Assembly: GCA_022826725.1 (NCBI GenBank)
Contig: JAJDUF010000011.1
Location: 222,891 to 286,890, forward strand
Direction: 5' to 3'
From: Chloroflexota bacterium
GTDB lineage: Bacteria; Chloroflexota; UBA11872; UBA12225; JAJDUF01
Length of the DNA: 64,000 nucleotides
The position numbers were made by a program, and so were the translations under genes. Positions 25,066-33,879 of the stretch are shown one piece after another (the stretch's first letter is position 1; the number at the start of each line of letters is the position of its first letter). The notes beneath the pieces are model-generated. The model made no database searches and was not told the origin of the DNA. It was given only the letters and a program-made list of their open reading frames with translations.

Positions 25066-26922
25066 GTGGGATTTGCTGGGCGCGGCAGTATGGGGCAGGG
25101 TGCGAGGCCGACGCCGGCTGCGGCTGCGGAAGCCGGGAGCGAGCCGGACGGCACGGCCGCTGCGACGGTCCGCAAGGGCACCGTGGCGGTCGGGACGGCG
25201 GCGCGCCGCTATGGGCTGGCCGCCCGCAATGCCGCGCGGCAGCGGCGCAAGGCGCGGCTCGATTACGTGGTGGTGCCGATTGAGGGGCCGCTGGCGGAGC
25301 GCGACGCGCGGCCGCGGCCGTTTCCGCTCAATCGAATACCATTCCTCGCCCGGCGGCCGGTGAGCTTGGCCGAGCTACGCCGCCGGGTGGATACGCTCGC
25401 CGCCGATCCGCGCGTGCGGGGCGTTGTGTTTCATCTGCGCCAACCGCCGCCCGGACTGGCCGGTGCGGAGGCGCTGCGGGCCGTCTTTGCGCGGGCCAAG
25501 CGGCGGGGGCTGGAGACCGTCGCCTATCTCAACGAGGTCAATCTGGCCAGCTATTTCGCCGCCACCGCCTGTGATCGCGTGGTGGCGGTGCCGGCGGGCG
25601 AGTTCAACGCCTTGGGCCTCCACCTCTCCGCGACCTTTCTGCGCGACACGTTCGCTCGCGCGGGTCTCCGTTTTGAGGTGGTCGCCGTCTCGCCGTACAA
25701 GGCTGCCGGTGACTCGTTGACGCGCCGCGATATGTCTCCGGAGCACCGCCAGAACCTGGACTGGCTGCTCGACGATCTCTACGCGCACGTCGTCGGGACA
25801 CTCGCCGCGGACCGGAGCCTGACGCCGGAGCGGGTGCGTGCCTTGCTAAACCGGGCGCCATTCGACGTGCAGCACGCCATCAAGGCGGGCCTGCTCGATG
25901 GGACCCGATTCGAGGACGAGCTAGGCGACTACCTGGGCAGCGACGGCAAGCCGGCGGCGGTCGTTACGTGGGAGAGCGCCGCCGCGCGGCTCGTCGTGCC
26001 CTTCCGGCCGCGCCCGGAGCGGGTGATTGCCGTGCTCACCGTCGCGGGGATGATTGTCGAGGGCGCCGGCCGCCGGCCGCCCCCGCTGCCGCTCCCGGCG
26101 CCGGCGCTGGCCGGCAGCCGCGCGGTCGTGCAGGCGCTGCGGCAGGCGGCCACCGACAAGCGAGTGGCGGCTATCGTGCTGGCGATAGATTCGCCGGGCG
26201 GCTCCGAGCGTGCCTGTGCGGCGATTGCCCACGAGGTGCAGCGCGTGCGGGCGCTGAAACCGGTCGTGGCGTATCTCGGAGCGACGGCCGCGTCGGGCGG
26301 GTACTACGTGGCTGCGCCGTGCAACGCCATCATCACGCAAGCGACGACGATCACCGGCTCGATCGGGGTGCTGCTGGTGCGGGCGGTGCTCGGCGGCGTG
26401 TACGACTGGCTCGGCGCGGCGACCGTCGAGTTGAGCCGTGGTCAGAGCGCCGGTCTCTATCAAACGGCACAGCCGTGGAATGAGCGCCAGCGCCAGCAAG
26501 TCGGGCGCATGTTGGGGACGGCTTATGATCGCTTCAAGGCGGTCGTCGGTACCGGCCGGCGCTTCGATAGCGCCCGGCTCGATGACCTCGCGCAAGGCCG
26601 GGTATGGACGGGCCGCCAGGCCGTCGCACAGGGCTTGGCGGATTGCCTGGGTGATCTCACGACCGCCGTCGAGTACGCGCGTACCTTGGCCCACTTGCCG
26701 GACGACCACGATCCCGAGGTGGTAGATGTCCGTCCCCGCGCCCCGGAGCTGCTGCCGGAGACGGCCGACGAGGCGAGCGCACTGCACCATCTCGGGCTGG
26801 GGCGGATGCTGCCGGCCGAGCGGTCGGAGGCGGCAGCGTGGCTGGCGGCGCTGGTTGCTCCCGTCACGGGCAGCGGTCAGGCGCTCACGGTCACACCCTG
26901 GCTCATCAGGATTCGCTGTTGA
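25066..26922 (+). CDS. sppA: SppA-type signal peptide peptidase (long form)
   Basis: A Ser-Lys protease that degrades signal peptides or membrane-protein remnants. The 618-aa length and two tandem S49 domains match the long (67K) form. The N-terminal domain (about 75-290) carries the Lys in SPYKAAGDSLTRRDMS, and the C-terminal domain (about 325-540) carries the Ser in ATAASGGYYVAAP with the downstream TGSIGV. Unlike typical SppA, the N-terminal 70 residues are hydrophilic and basic, with no clear membrane anchor, so location is uncertain. GTG 25066 has a GGGGGAGGCGGA tract before it. It lies upstream of the membrane-protein genes. Confidence 0.9.
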   Translation: MGFAGRGSMGQGARPTPAAAAEAGSEPDGTAAATVRKGTVAVGTAARRYGLAARNAARQRRKARLDYVVVPIEGPLAERDARPRPFPLNRIPFLARRPVSLAELRRRVDTLAADPRVRGVVFHLRQPPPGLAGAEALRAVFARAKRRGLETVAYLNEVNLASYFAATACDRVVAVPAGEFNALGLHLSATFLRDTFARAGLRFEVVAVSPYKAAGDSLTRRDMSPEHRQNLDWLLDDLYAHVVGTLAADRSLTPERVRALLNRAPFDVQHAIKAGLLDGTRFEDELGDYLGSDGKPAAVVTWESAAARLVVPFRPRPERVIAVLTVAGMIVEGAGRRPPPLPLPAPALAGSRAVVQALRQAATDKRVAAIVLAIDSPGGSERACAAIAHEVQRVRALKPVVAYLGATAASGGYYVAAPCNAIITQATTITGSIGVLLVRAVLGGVYDWLGAATVELSRGQSAGLYQTAQPWNERQRQQVGRMLGTAYDRFKAVVGTGRRFDSARLDDLAQGRVWTGRQAVAQGLADCLGDLTTAVEYARTLAHLPDDHDPEVVDVRPRAPELLPETADEASALHHLGLGRMLPAERSEAAAWLAALVAPVTGSGQALTVTPWLIRIRC

Positions 26923-26960
26923 GCCGCGCGGGTCATCGCACCGGTGCCGTTCGGCCAAGC

Positions 26961-26969
26961 TGGTATAAC
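26961..26969 (+). promoter_or_regulatory. Candidate extended -10 promoter of the YfhO-like gene
   Basis: TG-G-TATAAC at 26961-26969, about 87 bases before the start codon; very similar to the element at 25032-25040. Confidence 0.4.
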
Positions 26970-27055
26970 CAGCACCGCTGGCCGGCCGTTGGTGGTATGT
27001 CTGCCGCGTTCACTGACGACCGGGCCGCCCGGTTGGGGGTGCCGCCCCGCGACGT

Positions 27056-29506
27056 ATGAAACGTATAGCCCTGGCGACTCGGTGGCTGCCTGATGCGCTG
27101 GCCCTGCTTTCCTTGGGCGGCTTCATCGCGTTCCTCTTCCGGCATACGCTCTTCGGCCCCGGAGTCATCGCCGGGTTCGATCTTGTCAACTACTTCTATC
27201 CGCTGAAGACTTACGCCGCGCGCCGCCTCGCCGCCGGGGATATCCCGCTCTGGAATCCCGACCTCTTCTTTGGCAGCCCCTTCCTGGCCAACATCCAGAA
27301 CGGCGTGCTCTATCCACCCAATCTGCTCTTCTCCTGGTTGAGCTTCCCGGATGCCCTGCTCGCCAACGCCGTCGGTCACTTCTGGTGGGGCGCGCTCGGC
27401 ATGTACCTGCTCGTGCGGCTGGGCTGGGGCTGCTCGCGGTTTGCTGCCCTGCTGGCCGGCGGTGTTTTCGCCGGCAGTGGGTTCCTCGGCGCGCACGTGG
27501 GCCACCTCAATCAGGTCCAGGCGGCGGTGTGGCTGCCCTGGCTGCTGCTGGCCCTGGAGCGCGCCGCCACCGGCTCGCTGGTGTGGCTCGCCCTCGGTGG
27601 CTGGCTGCTCGCGCTCCAGCTTTTGGCCGGCCACACGCAGGAAGCGTACTACTCGCTGCTTACCGTGGGTATCTGGGCCGTCACGCTGGTCGTGCTCCGG
27701 CGGTCCAACGGGTGGCGCGGGGGTGGTTCGACAGCCCGGCGTTTCCGGAATCGTCAGTGGCGCACGTTGGCGCGGCGGCTGCCCAGGATCGGCGCGGGTC
27801 TGACGCCGCTCATCGTGCTGGTGGTCGTGTTGGTCAATGCCGCCGGGCTGGCCGCTGCCCAGCTCCTCCCTACCCTGGAGTTGAGGGGCCTCTCCCACCG
27901 AGCGGACGGTCTGACGATCCATGAAGCCACCGCGCTGGCCGTAGATCGGACGCACATCCTCGAATCGCTGCTGCCCACGTTCTGGGAACTGCCTAATCAG
28001 GAAGTCATCGGCTACGTGGGCGTCGCCGCCCTGGTTGTCGCGCTGGCCGGGCTGACCCACCCGCTGCGCCTGGGCCGGGCCGTCGTGCTGGCCGGCATCG
28101 CGGCGCTCGCCGTCACGCTCGCGTTGGGCCTCTATACCTCCCTGTATCTGCTGCTCCACGATTGGCTCCCGGCCTTTGACGCCTTCCGCGCCCCCGGCCG
28201 CTGGCTCTTCATCACGACCGTCGCGCTGGCCGGGCTGACCGGGCTGGGCGCCGACGCAGTGCTACGTCAGTGGTCGGGGAGTGTGGACCAGGCTACCGGC
28301 TCCCACCGGGCAGCCCTGTTTACGCTGGCGCTCGTAGCCGTGGTCGGCGGGCTGGCGCTCTATGCCTGGCGGTCACTGGTTGTCGTCGCTATTCCTTGGC
28401 TGCCGCATGGCCGGGTGGTCGTGCTTTGGAGCCTGGTGGCGCTACTCGCCGTGGGCCTCGTGCTGCACGCCCTCACCGCCGGGCCGCGCTGGTGGCACCG
28501 GCTGCTGCTGGTCGGCTTGGTGGCCGGGGAATTGGTGTTCGCGGCGCGGCCGATGGAGTACCAGCGCAGCCGGCCGGCCGAGGTCTATGCCTGGCAGCCG
28601 GCGGTAGCGCAGCAGCTTGTATCACCGGTGACTGACCGGAACGGCCTCGCGCCGCGGCTCTTGTCCGTTGCGGACGAGGATCGGGTGCTCGAGCTGCACC
28701 GGCCGGAGCTGGCTAGAGCCGGCGTTGCTGCGGAAGCAGTGGTATACACCCGGTACTATGAGCAGCTACGGCCCAACCTGCATCTGCTCTTCGGCTTGAG
28801 CAGCGCCGACGGCTACGACGGGGGCCTACTCCCGCTCCGCGCCTATGTTCCCTTGCAGCGGGCGCTGGCAAGCGCGGATGGCCCCGGGGAGACGCACCAC
28901 ACCCTCGCTATCCTGGCGCGGCGCGGCTGCACCATCCTCACGCCACCCGGCCTGTGCAGCCCCGACGCGGTGCCGGCGCGAAATGGTGGTGCCCTCGCCG
29001 TGCTGGGACAGTACGGTATCGGGTATGTCATCATGGAGCGGGATGTCCGGCCGCCCGGCGGCTGGGAGCGCGTAGCGGGTGCCGGGGAGTCAGTAGCGTT
29101 GTACCGGCACCCGGCACCGGCGCCGCGCATCGGCGTGCGGGCAGACGGTGAGGCGGAACAGCCGGCGCACGTCATCCGTTTTACCCCTGAGCACATAGAA
29201 GTTGACGTGTCGGAGCAGGGCGCTGTGACCCTGATCCTGCGCCAGTCACCCTACCCCGGCTGGCGCGTCACCATTGACGACCGCCCGGCGACCCTGCGCG
29301 TCGGTGACGATAGGCTCTCACTGACGGTCGCGCTGCCCGCCGCTGCCTCACGAGTGCAAATCCGGTATGACCCCTGGACGTGGAAAGCCGGCCTCGCTAT
29401 CAGTGGTGTGACGATACTCCTCAACGTCGGACTGACGTGGACATGGGTGATGGCTGGCCGCCGGAGACTGCGCCCAGACAAGGGGAGTGTGGCGAGTGCT
29501 GAGTGA
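27056..29506 (+). CDS. YfhO-family membrane protein (GT-C-like)
   Basis: A large polytopic membrane protein of 816 aa. The opening fits the YfhO family: a first membrane segment, then a conserved luminal loop with DLVNYFYPLKTYAA and GDIPLWNPDLFFGSPFLANIQ. About twelve membrane segments fill residues 10-500, followed by a long soluble C-terminal domain (about 510-780) and a final membrane helix. YfhO proteins are GT-C-fold relatives linked to glycosylation of lipoteichoic acids or other cell-surface polymers; the donor here is unknown. Together with the next two genes it forms a membrane glycosylation cluster on the same strand. Confidence 0.82.
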   Translation: MKRIALATRWLPDALALLSLGGFIAFLFRHTLFGPGVIAGFDLVNYFYPLKTYAARRLAAGDIPLWNPDLFFGSPFLANIQNGVLYPPNLLFSWLSFPDALLANAVGHFWWGALGMYLLVRLGWGCSRFAALLAGGVFAGSGFLGAHVGHLNQVQAAVWLPWLLLALERAATGSLVWLALGGWLLALQLLAGHTQEAYYSLLTVGIWAVTLVVLRRSNGWRGGGSTARRFRNRQWRTLARRLPRIGAGLTPLIVLVVVLVNAAGLAAAQLLPTLELRGLSHRADGLTIHEATALAVDRTHILESLLPTFWELPNQEVIGYVGVAALVVALAGLTHPLRLGRAVVLAGIAALAVTLALGLYTSLYLLLHDWLPAFDAFRAPGRWLFITTVALAGLTGLGADAVLRQWSGSVDQATGSHRAALFTLALVAVVGGLALYAWRSLVVVAIPWLPHGRVVVLWSLVALLAVGLVLHALTAGPRWWHRLLLVGLVAGELVFAARPMEYQRSRPAEVYAWQPAVAQQLVSPVTDRNGLAPRLLSVADEDRVLELHRPELARAGVAAEAVVYTRYYEQLRPNLHLLFGLSSADGYDGGLLPLRAYVPLQRALASADGPGETHHTLAILARRGCTILTPPGLCSPDAVPARNGGALAVLGQYGIGYVIMERDVRPPGGWERVAGAGESVALYRHPAPAPRIGVRADGEAEQPAHVIRFTPEHIEVDVSEQGAVTLILRQSPYPGWRVTIDDRPATLRVGDDRLSLTVALPAAASRVQIRYDPWTWKAGLAISGVTILLNVGLTWTWVMAGRRRLRPDKGSVASAE

Positions 29507-29544
29507 GCAGCGTGCTACCCCACTGCCTACACCGCCCAAGGGTA

Positions 29545-29604
29545 GGTTTTTGTCTGCATCAGGATTTGCAGGATGCAAGGATGAGCAGGATGGAGAGGGA
29601 ACAG
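29545..29604 (+). repeat. Short AGGAT-type repeat
   Basis: TTTTTGTCTGCATCAGGATT, then TGCAGGATGCAAGGATGAGCAGGAT: phased AGGAT words spaced by about 8-10 bases. It directly precedes the A/C-type mosaic before the next membrane-protein gene. Confidence 0.45.
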
Positions 29605-29673
29605 GACTCACCCCCCGGCCCCCCTCTCCGCAAAGGGGAGAGGGGGTAGATTCCCGCTTTCGTGGGAACGACG
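29605..29673 (+). repeat. Mosaic palindromic repeat (A + C types)
   Basis: ACTCACCCCCCGGCCCCCCT starts an A-type hairpin (arms CCCCTCTCC/GGGGAGAGGGGG around GCAAA). A C-type element (ATTCCCGCTTTCGTGGGAA) follows. It is in frame with the following gene, but its translation (PRPPSPQRGEG and DSRFRGND) is the product of the repeat, so it is not counted as coding. Confidence 0.75.
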
Positions 29674-29681
29674 ACTTTGCA

Positions 29682-31337
29682 ATGGTCTCCGAAAGCGGCA
29701 GTCCATCCGCTGAGGCACAGCCCGCGGCTCATGCCAAGGACACGCTCTCGCGGTCGGAGCGGCACACCGACCAGCAGTGCGCGTGGCGCCTCGCCGTCGT
29801 CTTGATCGTGCTCTACCTGCTGACCGCAGCGGGCCGTCTCACGTCACTCGACGGCATAGCCATGTATCGGACGGCCCAGCAGCTTGTGAGTGCCGGCCAG
29901 GTGGCGGTGCCGCCATCACCGGAAGCACCGGCCGGCCGCGACGGGCGCCACTACGCCAAGTACGGACTGGGCCAGAGCCTCGTGGAGCTGCCGCTGGTGT
30001 TGCTCGGTCACACACTGGCAACGCTGACCAACCAGCCCGATGACCGCCTGACCCAGTTCTGGGCCAGCCTGACGAATACATTCGTCTCCGTGGGAATCGT
30101 GCTCGTCTGGTGGCGCTTTGCCCGCGACTTGGGCTATATCCGGCCGGTTGCGACGGCCGGGGCGGTGACGTTGGCGAGCGCCTCGCTCTTGTGGCCCTAT
30201 GCGCGCACCGACTTCAGCGAGCCGCTGCTCGCCCTCGCGCTGCTCTCGACGGCGTGGTGTCTGTATCGCTGGCACTGCGCTCCGCCGCGTGCGTGGGCTT
30301 GGGCGCTGGCGGCGGGGGCCTGTGGCGGCTTCGCGTTCGTCACCAAGCCCACGGCGGCCATTCTGTGCCCGGCGTTCGCGCTGTATGTCCTCTGGCTCCT
30401 CCGATCCGGTGGCCGTTCCTGGGGCAGCGGCCTGCGGTCACTGAGCACGAGCCTCGGGCCGCTCGTCGTCGCGGGCGGCTTTGTGCTGGCCTTCAACTAC
30501 TATCGCTTCGGCTCCGTGCTGGACCTCGGCTACGGTGACGAGCCGGTCGTCGGCTTTACTACACCGCTGCCGACCGGGATTGCGCTGCTCTTGACCAGTT
30601 CCGGGAAGGGGCTGCTGTGGTTCTGTCCGGCGGTGGTGGTGGGACTGTGGGGCTGGCGCGCGTTTGCACGCGCGCATCCGGCGCCGGCGGTCCTCGCAGC
30701 ATTGCTCTTGGTGTCCCAACTGGCCTTTTTCGGCCGCTGGTGGGCCTGGCATGGCGACTGGTCCTGGGGACCGCGCTATCTGGTGGCGGTGGTCCCGTTC
30801 CTCATGTGGGGCTGGCTGCCACTCTGGCAGCACGTGCTCCGCAAATCGCGCTTCTCCCTCGCGGCACTCGTCGTCGTCGTGGGCATGACGACCGGCATCG
30901 GTGTGAACGCCCTCGGCATCCTCGTAGACTTCGGCACGTACTACAGCGTCGTCGGTCATCAGCTGGGGCACGGTGCGGACGTTGCCGACGCTCGCACCGA
31001 GCCGGCGTTCTCGCCGTTGGCCGGGCACTGGTGGCTGCTCCGCGCCGCGCTGTACGACGCGCTCGGTGATGATGAAAGCGATCCGTTGGCTAACCCGTTC
31101 CTGCACGCCTATCCCTGGGCCGATGCCTTCCCCGACCGCGTACCGCCCCATCCCGAGTACGCCGTCAAGCTAGACCTCTGGTTTGCGGGACCGGATGACC
31201 GCCCGGCGTGGGTCGAGTTCGTGAGTGCGCTGGTGGCTTGGTGGCTGCTGGTCGCGCTGATCCCGGCTGGCCGGGCGCTGTGGTCGGCCGCCCGGCCAGC
31301 CGGCCCTCCCGACCGCTTGGCCCACACGGTCCGATGA
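29682..31337 (+). CDS. Polytopic membrane protein, probable GT-C glycosyltransferase
   Basis: The 551-aa product has about eleven hydrophobic segments after a polar N-terminus of about 35 residues. The first periplasmic loop has SLDGIAMYRTAQQLVSAG, with an acidic residue after the first helix, as in GT-C enzymes that use lipid-linked sugars. The segment WWAWHGDWSWGPRYLVAVVPFL resembles the conserved late loop of Chloroflexota mannosyltransferase-like proteins. The frame is open from 29487, but the part before 29682 is made of repeat DNA, so ATG 29682 is preferred. The stop overlaps the next gene (ATGA). Donor and acceptor are unknown. Confidence 0.75.
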   Translation: MVSESGSPSAEAQPAAHAKDTLSRSERHTDQQCAWRLAVVLIVLYLLTAAGRLTSLDGIAMYRTAQQLVSAGQVAVPPSPEAPAGRDGRHYAKYGLGQSLVELPLVLLGHTLATLTNQPDDRLTQFWASLTNTFVSVGIVLVWWRFARDLGYIRPVATAGAVTLASASLLWPYARTDFSEPLLALALLSTAWCLYRWHCAPPRAWAWALAAGACGGFAFVTKPTAAILCPAFALYVLWLLRSGGRSWGSGLRSLSTSLGPLVVAGGFVLAFNYYRFGSVLDLGYGDEPVVGFTTPLPTGIALLLTSSGKGLLWFCPAVVVGLWGWRAFARAHPAPAVLAALLLVSQLAFFGRWWAWHGDWSWGPRYLVAVVPFLMWGWLPLWQHVLRKSRFSLAALVVVVGMTTGIGVNALGILVDFGTYYSVVGHQLGHGADVADARTEPAFSPLAGHWWLLRAALYDALGDDESDPLANPFLHAYPWADAFPDRVPPHPEYAVKLDLWFAGPDDRPAWVEFVSALVAWWLLVALIPAGRALWSAARPAGPPDRLAHTVR

Positions 31338-33427
31338 ACGCCAAGGTGGTGTGGTCCTGGCGGTCGGCTACCCTGGCCATCGTCACCCTCTTCCTCGTGA
31401 CCCGTCTGTATAACCTCACCCTGCTCCCGTTATCGGGCGGCGAGGCCACGCCGCTTACCTGGGCGCTCCAGGCGCAACAGGCACGCGACTGGAGCGATTG
31501 GCTCGCGGTGGTGCGTGAGGCAGCCCAGCCCTTGCATAGCTGGCTCCTGGCTCCCGTCATCAGCCTTGCACCGGATCGCGTGCTGGCCGCCAGATTGCTT
31601 GCCGTGGCAAGCGGTGCAGTGATGCTGGCCCTCGTCGTTGCGCTGACGCGGCGGCTCTTTGGCCGGGCGGCGGCGTGCGCCGCGGCGCTGGTGTACGTCT
31701 GCGCGCCGCTGACGCTGCTGCACGACCGGCTGGCGCTGCCGGCGGCGCTGCTGGCTGCCCTGTCGCTCCTGGTGCTGTGGCGCCTGCTGGTCTGGTGCGA
31801 GCAGCCCACTACGTGGCGGACGGGGGCACTCGGTTTAGCGCTGGGGCTGGCGCTGCTCACCTCGTTGCAGGCGCTGGTGCTGCTCTTTGTGGTGCCCGGC
31901 GTTGTGGCGCTTTGGCAACCGGCGGCGCTGCGGCGCTGGTGGTCACTGGCGAACGCTTACTTGTTGGCGGGACTGCTGTTTTCCGTCGTCTTCACCGATC
32001 CGCTTGCCGGCATCGTCGCCGCTCCTGCTTCGGGGCCGGTGGCGGCGGCGGCAGTCGCTCCCGATTGGATCACCAACGTCCGGTCCCTAGCCGCGGCGGC
32101 ATGGACCTACCTGACTTGGCCGTTCGTCGTGCTGCTGGGCGGGGCGCTCGTTGCAGTCGGGGCTGCGGAACTGCGGCACCGCCTAACCACCGAGCACACC
32201 GAGTGGTCGGATGCGGGAAATCGGGTGACCCGTGCCAACACCGGCTCCGCCTGGCGCGGGGGAGGGGTATGCCTACTCTGGTCTACCGGGTCAGCCGTTG
32301 GCGTGCTGATTAACGAGCCGGTCCCGACTGCTGCCGATCTGGTGTTCGTCGTGGTGCCGGCCTTCCCACTCGTGGGGTGGGGGCTGGTCCAGTTGATCGC
32401 TGCTGCCCGACGGCTCCCGGCGCTCGTCAGCAGGGCAGAACCGATTGCTGTGAACGCTGTGGCCCAAAATACGGTAGCCGGGATCGTCCTGGGCGCGTGT
32501 ATCGCGCCGGCGGTCGTCTGGGACCGGTCGCTGCTCACCGATCCGACGCGCGTGGCCTGGCACGACTGTCCTGGGTTTTCGGACCGTGCCCGCTACGTCG
32601 AGGGCCGGCAGTCCGGCTACGGCCTTGGCGAGATCGTGGATCGGTTGCGGGCGACGGCCGAGCGCCAGCGGGTCGTCGTCTTCACCGCGGACACCGCCGG
32701 GCTGCCGCGCGACGGTGTGCGGGTGCTGCTGGGCGACGGGCAGAACCCGGTGCTGGCTCCGGTGCCGCCGGGGATGCCGGTTGCCGAGCGGCTCGCGCAA
32801 AGGGGAGGACGTGCGTATCAAGCCGCCAGTACCGGAGCGACGCTGTTCTATCTGCTCGATGACGATCATGGTGGTGCCGGCGACCAAGAGTTTCGGCAGG
32901 CCAATCCTGGCGCTCGTGTGATACAGCGCGTTGGGAAGCCGGGCAACGCGAGTCATCGGCTCGTCCTGTACGAGCTACCCTGGCAACCACCGGGCGATGA
33001 TCGCTGGCTCGACCCGGCGCCGCACTTTGGTGAGCGCATTGCCCTGGCCGGGTACGCGCTGCCGGCGACAACCTACCGGGCCGGAGACGCGGTGCGATTC
33101 ACGCTGTTCTGGGAGGCCCTAGCAATGCCAGCCAACAGCTATACCGTTTTCACGCACATCGTGGCCGACGACCCAACGCAGAAGATCGGCCAACGGGACC
33201 AGCTCCCCGTCGCCGGCAAGCATCCCACCTCGACGTGGCGACGCGGTGACTTCATCACCGACTCCTATGCGGTGCCGATAGACCCCAATACCCGGCCGGG
33301 TAGCTATCATGTGATCGTGGGCTTGTATCGGTTCGAGACGCTGGAGCGTCTGCCGATAACGCTCGATGGTGAGCCGGTCGGTGGTGACTTCTATGCGCTA
33401 GGGAAGATTGTGGTGGCTGCGCGGTAG
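31334..33427 (+). CDS. ArnT/PMT-like GT-C membrane glycosyltransferase with C-terminal beta domain
   Basis: The 697-aa protein has a first helix, then a loop LSGGEATPLTWALQAQQARDW, similar to the first loop of the PMT_2/ArnT group, and about ten more membrane helices up to residue 400. A soluble region follows, and the last 140 residues form a beta-sandwich-like domain: GYALPATTYRAGDAVRFTLF, TVFTHIV, QRDQLP, HPTSTWRRGDFITDSY and SYHVIVGLYRFET. This tail is a familiar attachment in Chloroflexota GT-C proteins (from memory). ATG 31334 overlaps the previous stop, so the pair is translationally coupled. It probably adds sugars to an extracellular acceptor. Confidence 0.8.
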   Translation: MNAKVVWSWRSATLAIVTLFLVTRLYNLTLLPLSGGEATPLTWALQAQQARDWSDWLAVVREAAQPLHSWLLAPVISLAPDRVLAARLLAVASGAVMLALVVALTRRLFGRAAACAAALVYVCAPLTLLHDRLALPAALLAALSLLVLWRLLVWCEQPTTWRTGALGLALGLALLTSLQALVLLFVVPGVVALWQPAALRRWWSLANAYLLAGLLFSVVFTDPLAGIVAAPASGPVAAAAVAPDWITNVRSLAAAAWTYLTWPFVVLLGGALVAVGAAELRHRLTTEHTEWSDAGNRVTRANTGSAWRGGGVCLLWSTGSAVGVLINEPVPTAADLVFVVVPAFPLVGWGLVQLIAAARRLPALVSRAEPIAVNAVAQNTVAGIVLGACIAPAVVWDRSLLTDPTRVAWHDCPGFSDRARYVEGRQSGYGLGEIVDRLRATAERQRVVVFTADTAGLPRDGVRVLLGDGQNPVLAPVPPGMPVAERLAQRGGRAYQAASTGATLFYLLDDDHGGAGDQEFRQANPGARVIQRVGKPGNASHRLVLYELPWQPPGDDRWLDPAPHFGERIALAGYALPATTYRAGDAVRFTLFWEALAMPANSYTVFTHIVADDPTQKIGQRDQLPVAGKHPTSTWRRGDFITDSYAVPIDPNTRPGSYHVIVGLYRFETLERLPITLDGEPVGGDFYALGKIVVAAR

Positions 33428-33489
33428 CCCCCCTACATCGAAAACCTAACCTGGTCAGGATAAGGACGGATGCCGCGGCGTAGGAGCGG

Positions 33490-33849
33490 CTACTTGGCTT
33501 GCGCGATAAGCTCCTGGATACGCTTGGCGCTGTAGCCGACACTCAGCTCGTTGCCAATGGTGATGACCGGTCGGCGCCAGAGGCCCGGCTCGGCGGCTAG
33601 CAACTGGATCAAGGTGTCGTCGTCGGGGAGCTGCTCGCGGAGGTTCAGTTCACGCGCCTTGGCGCTGCGTAGGGAGACGACCTCGCGGGGAGACCGCTCA
33701 CCGAGCAGCGTCCGCACTTCCGCTTCGGTCAGCGGCTCGCGGAATAGCTCGCGGCTCCGGTACGGGACACCGGCTTGCGAAAGCGCCGCTTTCGCCTTTG
33801 TGCAGCTTGTTCAGCTCTGCCGGTGGTAGAAGTTGATCTCGTTACTCAC
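33490..33849 (-). CDS. Spx/ArsC-family protein with in-frame UGA, probable selenoprotein (UxxC)
   Basis: Read with the UGA at 33813-33811 as selenocysteine, this is a complete 119-aa thioredoxin-fold protein. It starts at GTG 33849 with GGAGA five bases upstream: MSNEINFYHRQS-U-TSC-TKAKAALS. U13 falls exactly on the first Cys of the CxxC of Spx (CTSCRKA) and on the catalytic Cys of ArsC. The rest is typical: REPLTEAEVRTLL, the SLRSAKARELNL helix, then GLWRRPVITIGNELSVGYS with the family's R-P turn. A SECIS-like hairpin follows the UGA. It lies 30 bases behind glmS on the same strand. Role: either a reductase or a Spx-type RNA polymerase-binding redox regulator. Without recoding only 12 residues, or a start at 33717 without the motif, would be made. 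Confidence 0.85.
33777..33813 (-). promoter_or_regulatory. Bacterial SECIS-like element after the UGA codon
   Basis: On the minus strand, after UGA 33813-33811, a perfect 8-bp stem (GCGAAAGC/GCTTTCGC, 33795-33788 with 33784-33777) closes a GGC loop (33787-33785). Exactly 23 bases separate the UGA from the loop, and the loop starts with G. Known bacterial SECIS elements have a loop guanine about 16-37 bases after UGA and are read by SelB. It also encodes protein (AKAALSQ), as in other bacterial selenoprotein genes. Confidence 0.75.
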
Positions 33850-33879
33850 TATTGTCTCCAGCTGTGCTTTCTAGGCGTG

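Noticed and set aside
25921..26958. 345-residue minus-strand open frame over the SppA-like gene
   Set aside because: Shadow of a well-supported gene; composition is Arg/His-rich without domain features.
26933..28159. 408-residue open frame on the minus strand over the YfhO-like gene
   Set aside because: Shadow frame caused by high GC: its product is dominated by Gln, Arg and Gly, has no start signal and opposes a clear membrane-protein gene.
33490..33717. Short 75-residue protein starting at GTG 33717 as the real ArsC-like gene
   Set aside because: It would lack the whole N-terminal strand and redox motif, while the upstream frame across the UGA encodes exactly these parts with a good start signal.
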